Both the position numbers and the translations under genes were made by a program. From Terebella lapidaria (taxonomy: Eukaryota > Annelida > Polychaeta > Terebellida > Terebellidae), in the NCBI GenBank assembly GCA_949152475.1, contig OX424569.1:25093950-25157949 (forward strand): 64,000 nt of DNA. The letters are read 5' to 3'. Positions 11,401 through 21,426 of the stretch are shown piece by piece. The notes below the pieces were generated by a model. It was given only the letters and a program-made list of their open reading frames with translations, had not been told where the DNA came from and ran no database searches. Each line of letters opens with the position of its first letter. The first letter of the stretch is position 1.

Positions 11401-13828
11401 ACTCGTTCTTGGTGGATGACTCCAATAGCAACGACTGGCCCGATGAAGCAATCCAAAGTCAAAGTTGTATCTATGATGCAATTATGAAGGTACTTTAATA
11501 GCTCTTTCGATAATACGGGTTCGGCAGCGTACACGCAGCGGCGCCTCGATCGTTGATTCACGATCAAAGGTTGAAAGATTTTACACCAATACTATATAGT
11601 AAACGAATTTGAATTCGTTTGCGATGTTTGTGCGCTGTAGTCTATTGTACCTGTATATGAGCCATAAATGCTTAGTTGAGATTTTCCAACTTGAGAGCAC
11701 AGCGATGTATTTGTGCAGCTATTTGAATAATACTATAATATAGTACTATATTTATTAACACAGCTTACTACATTAGCAAGAGGTTTACGGGGGATTTGAA
11801 CACAAGTACTGGTCATTAGAGTTTTACTGTTGTGTTGTCTTTCGTACATATATAGTATACAAGGAACTATTTTGTCCTGTGATTTTAGATCGAGAACGCC
11901 GACGGCCCGGCCGAGTACCACGCCTCACTGGAACCCATCCTGGACATCGTAGATCTGGCGGGCTGTCGCAACTTAATCACCAACAAGGTTCAACTTATAC
12001 GCCAGCTGAAGAAATTCATACTCGTTGATCGAATGCGAGAGGCATATACTCAGTACGTATATTTGGGTACTCGCATACATTTTTAGGTGACCGGACCAAT
12101 TGTTTGAAAACCTATTGGCATGGCATTGCGTCGTCGTCGTCTGGCGTTCGCACTTATCGTTCTTGTTTACGACTGAATCTTTCTGATATTTTTTTTCACA
12201 AAAATACTAGAAAATAGTTGAAGGGGTAATTTTTTTAGCTTTTTATTTGTTTTTGCATTTTTTTCGAAATGGTGGCCGTGTTGAGATTTTCCCCCCGAAA
12301 GATTCCCTTTGTATACGTTTGTGATTTCGAACCATTTCGGAAATCTAGGCCAAAAAATTTTCACATTGAAAAAAAATTGAAACCTTTTTTCCTTGTTGAT
12401 GAGAGCTGATATACTGTTCACCTGGAACACTTGAAGATAGAGCTTAGATATTAGTATTTTCAAATTGAAAGTCATATTTGGTTATTTGAGTCGTGACCTT
12501 GAATTTTATCTTTAATGACCTAGAAAGGTCACAACGGACATTCCAAATGACTTGCCATGTACAAATTGGCCACTGGGGTGTAAATGCTTGATCATAGAGC
12601 TTAAGTTTGTATTATGAGCATAGATAACTTTTGTGACCTTGAACCTTACCTCATATGGTCTTAGTGCTAAATCTCAAGGTCACATTTGATACGAGATGTG
12701 TAAATTGGGCTTTGCAGACCAAATGCACAAATAGATAGAGCTTACATGTAGGTATGTATTTTGAATATAGGAGAACATGTATAGCACATCTTCTGGTGAC
12801 ATTGAACTCAATATCAAGAGTTATAAATCCAAAGGTTGCGTATGACCTCAAATGTGAAAACTAGTTTCTGCAGACAAAATGCTGGTACTTTTACGAGTGG
12901 TTGTATTATTCTTGTATTATTACACATAGGAAGTCATATATGATGCAGCTGATGTTGACCTTGAATTTGACCTGATATGACCTGAGCGATGAATCTTCAG
13001 GTCAAATGTCACCTGCATTGTTTAAAACTGAATTAATTGTCCGAAAACCTGTTTCAGCCCGTGGGCTTGTTTTTGTGTGAGATATCGCAACCATTACGAA
13101 GGGCAGTAATCAATTGAAAATGGGGATGGGGGCATTAGCCCCCATGTTTTACCGGATACAGATATTATAGATGGTTTCCTATATTGCATATCAATTTACA
13201 CACAGGTTTGCCGAAGGTCTGGCCACCCTGGATATTCTTAACTATATCAAGAAGTATCCCGACCTCATGCGTGACGCTTTCGTGTACGTGGCCAGACCTC
13301 TCACAGCCGAAATGGTGATAGACTTGTTTGATGTCCCCAAATGGTCCCCAGAGGGATCGATGTCTCGCCTGAAGGAAGCGGAGGCCCACTCCTTCTTCCT
13401 CGACTTTCTTGAAGACATGCAAGGTATGAATCGATACACATGTAGTCGGTCGCTTGTAAACCGGCGTTGGGTTTTTTAAAACTTAGCTCACCATTTTTAC
13501 TGTCCTCTCGTCAGAACAATAGATGTTATAATGCATATATGTAGATGTGTTTATGCCATGAATCTTTTCAGTCCAAGGACAGGAAAGTCTGGAGTCCTTC
13601 CTCAAATTCGTCACAGGATCGACCACGATTCCAATCTTAGGGTTTCAGCCCAGGCCACAACTGTTTTTCAAGGACTACCCGGACGCCAGTCTCTCCGATG
13701 TGACGTACGAATTCCCAGTAGCGAGCACGTGCGCCCTAACCATCAGCCTACCGCTACTCTCGAACTACCAAGTATTCAAAGACCGCATGTTGGCGGCATT
13801 GAGCGTAGAAATGCTCACCTCCGAATAA
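8427..13828 (+). CDS. SAM-HECT E3 ubiquitin-protein ligase, 8 exons, 734 aa
   Basis: Exons, all with GT-AG introns and matching phases: 8427-8444, 8697-8762, 8876-9963, 10129-10337, 11305-11489, 11889-12052, 13206-13423, 13572-13828. Residues 1-57 form a small SAM-like domain (VCQFLRKADVDEEVIQTF ... FQSLGLRAIGDIYSLK). Then come a Ser-rich linker, a basic AGRPP patch resembling an AT-hook, and a conserved-looking segment (IPEDVDYPSLLAFVTDRLFP). From about residue 380 a complete HECT domain follows: FCGEPGMDGGGLTREYLRL and AAGRLMAYSLVHGGQIPNFL in the N-lobe, and STCALTISLP in the C-lobe with catalytic Cys703, 31 residues from the end. HECT ligases accept ubiquitin on this Cys before passing it to a substrate. 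The architecture matches the many invertebrate and fish proteins named G2/M phase-specific E3 ligase-like. The frame is unbroken across all exons. The start codon lies about 80 bp inside the left TIR. Confidence 0.9.
10458..11262 (+). repeat. Dispersed repeat in HECT intron 4 (GGTTACCG family), copy 1
   Basis: Starts TTAGGTTACCGCACC with a short hairpin (GGTCCGATAACC) and ends near AGCCTATTTCAGCCC. It shares its whole layout with 12085-13075, and its head with 26398. The last third carries several TGACCTTGA / TCAAGGTCA motifs. No coding frame is seen. Copies of this kind look like a non-autonomous transposon family; the class is unknown to me. Confidence 0.75.
12085..13075 (+). repeat. Dispersed repeat in HECT intron 6 (GGTTACCG family), copy 2
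   Basis: Begins TTTTAGGTGACCGGACC and ends around CTGTTTCAGCCCGTGGGCTT, matching copy 1 at both ends and in the order of internal blocks (CTTGAAGATAGAGCTTAGAT, GCTTGATCATAGAGC, the TGACCTTGA-type motifs). It is about 190 bp longer than copy 1 through extra internal TGACCT blocks. Confidence 0.75.
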
Positions 13829-14484
13829 ATATGGCAATGTTCTGCAGTAACTCCTGCGTCGGAGTTTCAGGACTGTGTATGTAATGGTGTGATTCAACAC
13901 ATTGGTTTATTATCGGTTCAGTTGACGTATACGTAATTGTAACGTAGACTTTGTGTACTGTTCTGGTACATTTCACAAGTTGAAGTTAATGTTTTTCCAT
14001 AGCTATATCATTGGTAAATTGGTTTTATACAGTATTGTATGTTTCAGTACTGTTTTATTGACACGTAATGTTTTAGAATCTACATGGCTAATATGTGCAT
14101 TAAATTACACATGTAATAGTAAGTTCAAGTCTGGCAAGTTCAGTGCAATGTGCAGGTCTCAGTTACTCTGAAGTGGTAATTATTAATGTCATCATGTGCT
14201 ACACTGTTAGTTTATTGGTAATTTGGTTATATATTGTACGTTTCAGTACTGTTTTTATGTAATGTTTTAGAATCTACATGGCTATTCCTTAAATTACACA
14301 GGTAATAAACTTAACAAGTTCAGTGCACGTCTCAGTTACTCTGGAGTGGTAATAGTCATCATGAGCTACACTTCAACGATTTGTTAAATATACATGTATC
14401 CAGCATTTACGAGGTATGGTAGGTTTTTTTCTGAAATCTTTGCTGAGCTTCCAAACTGTTTTACAAAAATATACACTTTTCATT

Positions 14485-14490
14485 AATAAA
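14485..14490 (+). terminator. AATAAA polyadenylation signal of the SAM-HECT gene
   Basis: First clear AATAAA on the coding strand after the stop codon at 13826-13828, implying a 3' UTR of about 680 nt. The UTR holds a partial internal duplication (around 13980-14170 and 14210-14350 share the TACTGTTTTTATG and TAGAATCTACATGGCTA runs). Confidence 0.6.
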
Positions 14491-14499
14491 GCTGTGAAA

Positions 14500-15997
14500 G
14501 TATTGAACATCGGTTATTTCGTTGATTCGATAATTCCTCGGTAGGGTCGAGATTTCACATTATGGAATATCGTCTTTAAAGCGACTGGGTATAGTTTACT
14601 GCGCACCCGTTCTGCGCATACCAGATCGACCGTGGACGAATGCATGCCCACATGTGAATGTTTAGCGTGAGGTGAATTTCGGTACTTTGTGATGAAACTC
14701 ACGTTCCTGTAGGAAAATTCTGCGGTTTGGGAACCCAGAAAAATTATTATTTAAAAATTATTGAAAAGTATTACGTTGAAGCCGTGAAGGCCTACATTCC
14801 ACGAACGGTTCAGTAATCGACACTGTCTTGTCGCCGATGGCGGGGGTGGGAGTTACGTGGCCGTTGTCAAGGCGCTCGATGCCCAGCATCCTACCCAGAC
14901 CACCCCTGTCGCTAAGCAAAATTCACCAGATGTCTTACACACTGTTTGTAATAAAGCTACTCGACAACAACGTTGGCAAGTTATCTGGTCAGAGAACCCT
15001 CACCCAGGGAACCCCTTACACCGTCAGATAATCGGTAGTTTGGAAGTGTATTGCCCATTCACCCTGCTCAGAAAACGGAAGATTTTTATTTGAAACTATC
15101 AGTACGGGCAAAATAGCAATGCAAGAACTCAAACTTGACAATAAATCAAGATATCAACATGTACAAGTCCTCGGCATCATACTGTGTAGTGTGTAGGCCT
15201 ACGTTTTCGCCACCACGAAAGGCACGAACGCATGTGCAGGCCTTATCTGTCCACCGGCCTTATCTGTCCAACGTACTTTACTCGATATCATCTCGAACTG
15301 AAAATCGAAAATGATGTCAACTGAGCGCCATCTATCGAATGAGTAATAATAAAGTGACGGAAATGCAAATTAGGCGGGAAACGAGCCTTTCCTTTTGCGT
15401 GTTGGTGTGGAACGTGCACGTTGCCATTTTGCAACTCCGAGGTCAAGACAAGTGAAGCCTGATTTTGATTTATGTCATTGAAGCTGTCAAGCTCAGTGAC
15501 ATGCCTGTTAGAGTCTAGATATATCGATACCGTGGAATTTCATTACAAGTATGGTGACCAGTGCTCGTAGATCTACTAGAATCTAGATCTAGGACCAGTG
15601 CTCGTACACTCAATGAAAATGTGTCATACTCATGAATAGGCCTAGATATACGAGCTGTGAAATGGTGTGAAATTAGAATTTTTTGTTTCTATGTAAAAAA
15701 TCTACCCTGATTCTTTCTTATGTCTGCAGAATCATAAAAAATGTGTCTGCCATAGATCTAATTTGATTATTTTATGGACTGTACGAGCACTGGTCCCAGT
15801 ACGACCACTGGTCACTTTACGCTAGGACTAGTCTAGATCTACTGGCATATCGAGGTCCACTAGGCCTTGCATCAGAGTAGATCTATCTGATCAACGACCC
15901 TCCCTAATCCTTGACCTCTGCAAACGGCTCGGCAAAACTTGAATATATAGGCCTAACTATTATAAAATGTGAAATGTGCTGGAATGTGTATTAGAAG
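14500..15997. other. Interior of the transposon without a recognised gene
   Basis: Between the HECT polyadenylation signal and the hAT MITE I see short open frames only (for example 14857-15031), with no domain. The stretch contains the GATA-type doublet at 15215-15290 and many AGATCTAGATCT-like runs between about 15500 and 15900. A GC-richer patch with GCCATTTTGCAACTCC near 15423 could be a promoter, but no gene start is assigned. Confidence 0.4.
15215..15290 (+). promoter_or_regulatory. GGCCTTATCTGTCCA doublet, left inverted partner
   Basis: Two copies of GGCCTTATCTGTCCA in direct succession at 15239-15271. The surrounding about 70 bp recur inverted at 39140-39215, on the other side of the element. 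The same 15-mer is the core of every monomer of the 36-bp satellite. TTATCT (AGATAA in reverse) is the GATA-factor consensus, so a regulatory role is possible but unproven. Confidence 0.5.
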
Positions 15998-16586
15998 TAG
16001 GGCTTCAACAAGTACTCGGTTAACCGGTTACGGTTCGGTTACAGAGTGTAACCGGTTACAGATTTTGTGACCAGTTAATCGTGAACGTATTTTACACCCT
16101 CGTAATTTAGCCTAAAACACTTCACATCAGTTAAATTTCCGCCCAAACGCACTGAATTGAAGTGATTATCACTCTGCAATCCAAGTAGAATGTTTATTCA
16201 TCATAATATTGCATATTTTCACGCGAAAATGACGTCTAATGTCGAGCTTTAGGCGGGATTTTGAGCCTTTTTTGACACGGAGCTTTGATAAAATGCAAAC
16301 TGCGAAACAAATTGGTGTTATTTTGGACAATATTTAGCTCTATATTTTTGGACGAGTAACCGGTTACGGTTCGGTTACAAGCTAACGAGTAACCGGTCAC
16401 AAAATTTTGTACTCGTTGAAGCCCTACTTTTTTGACACGGATCTTTGATAAAATGCAAACTGCGAAACAAATTGGTGTTATTTTGGACAATATTTAGCTC
16501 TATATTTTTGGACGAGTAACCGGTTACGGTTCGGTTACAAGCTAACGAGTAACCGGTCACAAAATTTTGTACTCGTTGAAGCCCTA
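15998..16586. mobile_element. hAT-type MITE with internal tandem duplication
   Basis: The termini are TAGGGCTTCAACAAGTAC at the left and its near-complement GTACTCGTTGAAGCCCTA at the right. The 8-bp ATTAGAAG flanks both (15990-15997 and 16587-16594). The right 160 bp are present twice in tandem (about 16266-16425 and 16426-16586), each ending in the terminal repeat, so the element has gained an extra 3' end. It carries repeated ACCGGTTACGGTTCGGTTAC motifs. No coding frame. Confidence 0.88.
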
Positions 16587-16594
16587 ATTAGAAG

Positions 16595-18089
16595 TACTTT
16601 CAATGTGGTTTTCGTCAGATGTCAGTTTGGCAGTGTTTGCAGGGGTCGAGGATTAAGGACGTGGTCGATAGGCCTAGATCTAGATCTATCACATATATTT
16701 AGCCGAAACTGACTTTGTCAAATTAGAAATTTGAGCACTTCTCTTTTGATTCTAAGACTTAATAAAATGCGAACTGGGATTGGGAAAAAGAAGCGGTGCT
16801 GATAAGTTTTGAGAATATTTAGACCTAGCTCTATTTTTTTCCGATTGCGGTTCAGTGATGAGTATGAGGCATGAGTATATATGCACATGGCATTGTTTTG
16901 AGTGGTGTATGTGTTTTTCCCAGCACGAGTGTTGCCAAGTCCAGGCCGAGCCTTTAGCCGAGGCCGGGATTGCGACACAAGTATGACTTTCTCATACGAT
17001 TTGAGTACTTACATCGTATCTATCTGTCCAAAACAAGCTCCATTACTTGGCCATAGTTACATAGCTCTTGCAATGATAACGTTTTATATCTTTTTCATGG
17101 CGTTTTGCTTGACAACCACAGAGTATGGTATGTGTTTTTCTTGCCACTGTTCTCATCATGGAAAAATGCATGCCGAGTGAGAGGAGGTTTATATCTATCT
17201 GTTACAAAAGTCTGAGGGGATACCCCATCTACACGGAATCCAGTCACACTATCTAGTCACATTGATAACGAACAGGCACGTAAAGTTAAAACCATGTGCC
17301 TTCACTTGTTCACATGGGAGGAAAATTCAGGAAAGTGGTAAAAAATAAGGTCTGAAAGATTGGTGTATTTTGTAATCAAGGCCAATTAATTGGTCATGTA
17401 TTAATCAAGTTGAAATTGTAGCGTTAACTGGATGGGTTTACAATTTTTTTTTTTTAACTTTAATTCCGTGTTGCTTCCAAAAGGAGAGGTTACAAATGAA
17501 AGTGTAAAATACATGTTGGTTGAAGCTGGTCCATTCACCTTTACTCATATTTTTTTTATACAATCTGCATGCATAAAAACTTGAAAACACAATTTTGAAG
17601 TGAACTGTGGAATTGCTTGGCAATAACAATCGACTAGTGAAAATGTAATCAATTAATTGAAATAATCCAATCATAGATCGATTAATAGTTCAGACCCTAG
17701 TGAAAATTTTAGAGTCTACAAAAGAAATTAGTTTGATCTAACTACGTCTAGCAACACTACAGACAGTAAAATCAGTGTCTATAACTACATGTATGATAAT
17801 TATTCAATGAGATATGCCAGAAGTCTGATACTGTATAGTCAAACCTCCCATTAGTGAAACCTCCAATCAGCAGTGTACAACTTCTATCTGTGAACAATTT
17901 GACACAGTCCCAAATTAAACACCTGTGTTTTACCTGTTCATTCATCAAAATGATCAAACTGTACCCCATGTTTATCTCAAATTTAAAAACCAAAACCATG
18001 AGAACAAATTTAAAATTACCTAGTTTACAGAAGCAATGCGAAAATGTTGTTGCCCATGACAAAGGGAGTGGAAGGGGGGGGGGGGGGTG
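16595..18089. other. Interior of the transposon, no gene recognised
   Basis: AT-rich, with short unsupported frames. A segment near 16740-16850 loosely resembles the body of the preceding MITE (AATAAAATGCGAACTG, ATATTTAGACCTAGCTCTAT) and may be an old relative. A G-run occurs at about 18076-18088. Confidence 0.4.
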
Positions 18090-18775
18090 GACCTCCTGGC
18101 ACTAGACCAACTAGTATAGTGGGTATCTTTGGTTGAGACGACCACTGGTGTCGAATTTGTTTTCCGCCGACTCGGCACTTCCTGTTTGGCCGTATCTCGG
18201 AAACAGTGCGTCGTATAGCAAAACAGAGCTCAATTTCGGCCTCCTGGCACTGGACAAACTAAGCTAGGGTGGTATCTTGGGTCGAGACGTCCCCTGGTGT
18301 CGATTGTAATTTTCTCCGACTCAGCACTTTTGGTCGTATCTCGGAAACGGTGCGTCGTAGAGCGAAACAGACCTTCATTTTGACCTCTTGGCACTAGAAA
18401 AAACTACTCTAGGGGGTATATTGGGCGGGGACGACCCTTGGCCTCTTCTTTCTTCGACTGAATGTTTTCAATATCTCGGGAACGGTGCTTGGTAGAGCAA
18501 AACAGGTGTTATTCTCAGACTCGTCGCCCTAGACAAACATGTCTAAAGAATATCAAGGATGAACTCTGACCTTGATTTTTCTGCTAATTCACCATTCTAA
18601 TTCAGAAACGGTGTGTCATAAAGCAGAACGGACGTACTACACAAAGATGTCTGAGGCTCTGTCAGTTAAACTTTGACCACAGACATTTTCAGGGTCATCA
18701 TGGTTCTAGACCAGGTCTATGTAGTAATGGAGTGTCACACGAAATGCCCCAAGGCATCGTTAGGCCTTGACGTCT
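18090..18775 (+). repeat. Degenerate tandem repeat, about 120-150 bp period, copy 1
   Basis: Four to five diverged units share CGTATCTCGGAAACGGTGCG, a following RTAGAGCRAAACAGA, CTGGCACTAGA and ATCTTGGGTCGAGACG. The tract closes with CAAGGCATCGTTAGGCCTTG. The same unit and the same closing motif occur at about 27400-27735 on the same strand, so both belong to one dispersed family. Confidence 0.7.
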
Positions 18776-18821
18776 AAATTCCCAGATGAAAATGATGGAA
18801 TTTTCATATCATCACAGACCT

Positions 18822-19586
18822 GTGTTGACCTCCAGAGGCTGTGTCCATTTCGCCGGCAGAAGACGAGAGATTGGCCTGGAGTCAAGGGCCTTTGGTCAGG
18901 ACATTGGCGGAGGCTCCAGACCTTGACCCACTCTCACTACCAGCTAGGTAGAATATATGTTCTTCAATATACTTTAGATTCGCACTTATTCTATTTTTGA
19001 TAGACTCTCAGCTTAGAAATGACATTAACAAAAGTTTTATATCGCCACAGGTGACAAGCTCCAACCGCAAGACATAGTGTCCCTCACACCGGCAGAAGTC
19101 GAGAGATTGGCCTAGAGTCAAGGGCCGACATTGGCGGAGGCTCCAGACCTTGACCCACTCTCCCTACCAGCTAGGTAGAATACATGTATATGTCCTTCAA
19201 TATACTTTAGAGTCGTACTTATTTTATTTTTGATAGACTCTCAACTTACAAATTACATTAACAAAAGTTTTATATCACCACAGGTGACAAGCTCCAACCG
19301 CAAGACATAGTGTCCCTCACACCGGCAGAAGTCGAGAGATTGGCCTGGAGTCAAGGGCCTTTGGTCAGGACATTGGCGGAGGCTCCAGACCTTGACCCAC
19401 TCTCACTACCAGCTAGGTAGAATATATGTTTTTCAATATACTTTAGATTCACACTTATTCTATTTTTGATAGACTCTCAGCTTAGAAATGACATTAACAA
19501 AAGTTTTATATCGCCACAGGTGACAAGCTCCAACCGCAAGACATAGTGTCCCTCACACCGGCAGAAGTCGAGAGATTGGCCTGGAG
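18822..19586 (+). repeat. Tandem array of four exon-like modules, about 237-bp period
   Basis: Each unit has an acceptor-like end (ATCGCCACAG), an open coding segment and a donor (CAGCTAG|GTAGAA). Units start near 18826, 19051, 19284 and 19522. The shared frame reads VSLTPAEVERLAWSQG followed by PLVRTLAEAPDLDPLSLPAR. The first unit differs in its opening codons yet keeps the frame (VSISPAEDERLAWSQG); the second has a stop and a deletion; the third is open; the fourth is cut after ERLAW by a DIRS-like fossil. The protein is unknown to me. By position these could be 5' exons of the USP-like gene at 21427, but phases do not connect directly. Confidence 0.6.
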
Positions 19587-21376
19587 CATCTTCTCCCCCA
19601 CTGGCTTTCACGATTCCGGCCTTGGCGTCGTCTGTAGGCCCGAATCTGGAGGGAGACTGTCTCCTTTGCCCGTTGCGGGCTTTGCGCTTGTACCTTAAGT
19701 GGACAAAGGGTCTCCGGGCTGGCAAACGACTGTTGTTTATTCCTCATCAGTCAAAATTCCAACGGGACATACGTTCTGCTACCATATCGTCCTGGATTCA
19801 GAAGTGTCTCCACACTTGCTATGATTTGTCCGAGCAGGGCTCCGCCTGTTCGTTCAAGGTACGTGCCCATGATGTTAGGGCCATGGCAGCCTCCCTTGTT
19901 TATATGGGACGAGTTCCCCTAGATCAGGTCATGCAAGCATGTTCATGGCAATCCCATAACATCTTTACGTCTTTCTACCTTAGGGACCTGACGTGGAAGG
20001 GGAGTAGGGCTACCACCTTGGGCCAGTCGTAGCCGCTCGTAGTGTTGTCACCCCTTGAGGATGACGTGGTCCATCCTGTACATATGTTCTCCTGTACATA
20101 CATTGATGTTCCGTGGTTGCGAGTTCCAGTTCCGGTTGTCGTTAGATTTAGCTCTCATGTCAGTACTGTCGTACTCCTCAGTTTTGTATGCGTTGTGACC
20201 CAGTTGTGTCGGCAAGGCATATCACTGTAAGTACCATACCTATGACCAGCAGCCAGTCACTCTACACCCTAAGGTAAGTTGTATAACTTACTACCTATGT
20301 TATTGTATAAAACCATAAATGTTCTGGGTTTCCTGGGGGCACCCACTTTGGTTTTCTCCAAATTTTCGGGAGGAAAGCTTAGCTTCATTCCCTTGTTGGG
20401 ACTCTGTGGTCGAGCTTTCCGTTATGTCAGAATTTATTTTGGAGTACCCCCCCCCCCCCCCCGAATTTATTCTGATTTTACCTGTAATGTGTTTTGGAGG
20501 TAAGATATAGGCATATAACTGGCCGTTTTATGTAAATAAAACTAGTGTTATATACTATACTTACCTCTAAAACACATTCAGAATGAACATCCGCCAGCCC
20601 CACGTACTCCTTGTTGGTTTCTTTAAATCGACGAGAATGACGCCACATTCCTGTCACGTGGGTTAGTGGCTTGAACAATTCATTGTCTAACCCATTTTCC
20701 AAATGGGGTTCTCTGTATGGAGAACTCCTATGTCAGTAATGCCACAGTCCCATTGAGAGCGACTACACTATGATTCACCAAGATTAATCACGATTAAGCA
20801 CGATTAATCCAGACTCATTAATCAGGATGAATCTGGAGATTTTTGGGCAATCTGGATCCGACGGTCCGTGATCTTGTCCGTCAACAGCCAAACATAACGG
20901 AAGAGCCCCGTTCCCCCCTGACAACTCCCCGTTAACTCCCGACCTCGCCCCGACACCCCCCAACTGCTCCTATCTAGCCCTGGAAGAGGCCCCGATTAAC
21001 CCCGACCACTCCCGACCGTGACCCGACAAGAGCTACGTTGCAACCCGGAACAACCCTGATACACCCTGATTTTGGCCTCAGAGCCGACTCGCCCCGTCTG
21101 ACCCAGACTGTTTTGAACAGTCCAAAACAGTCGGGGCTAACTCCCAACTGATCCCAACCCATCAGGATTCATCCCGATGCATTCCGACCCATCAGGACCT
21201 CGCCCCGACTCACACCCCGTCCAAACCCGACTATAGTCGTAGTGCTGTCGCCTCGCTGTCGGCCTCTCAATGGGACTGTAGCATAAGGCTAATAAGCCAT
21301 AACCTGTAATGTGTTTTGAGGTAAGTATAGTATATAAGACTAGTTTTATTCACATAAAACGGCCAATTCAATGCTA
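19587..21376 (+). mobile_element. DIRS-like retroelement fossil
   Basis: The 3' part of a tyrosine-recombinase retrotransposon. The recombinase C-terminal half is recognisable (KVRAHDVRAMAASL, then SWQSHNIFTSFYLRDLTW) at about 19590-20030. Complementary terminal-repeat blocks follow near 20488-20575 and 21301-21376 (TAATGTGTTTTGAGGTAAGT and its complement), as is typical of DIRS. Reverse transcriptase is absent, so the copy is incomplete and looks broken. It is interrupted by a TIR element at 20744-21279. It lies in the fourth exon-like module and just upstream of the USP-like exons. Confidence 0.8.
20744..21279. mobile_element. TIR element nested in the DIRS-like fossil
   Basis: Inverted ends ACAGTCCCATTGAGAG and CTCTCAATGGGACTGT enclose 536 bp. 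The interior has repeated ATTAATCACGATTA-type motifs at the left and C-rich CCCGAC-type motifs at the right, plus an inner palindrome around GACTGTTTTGAACAGTCC. No coding frame. I cannot fix the target duplication, so the superfamily is open. Confidence 0.7.
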
Positions 21377-21426
21377 GATTTATTTCGAGTTATTTGAAAG
21401 TACTGCAATGTTTTTGTTAATTACAG

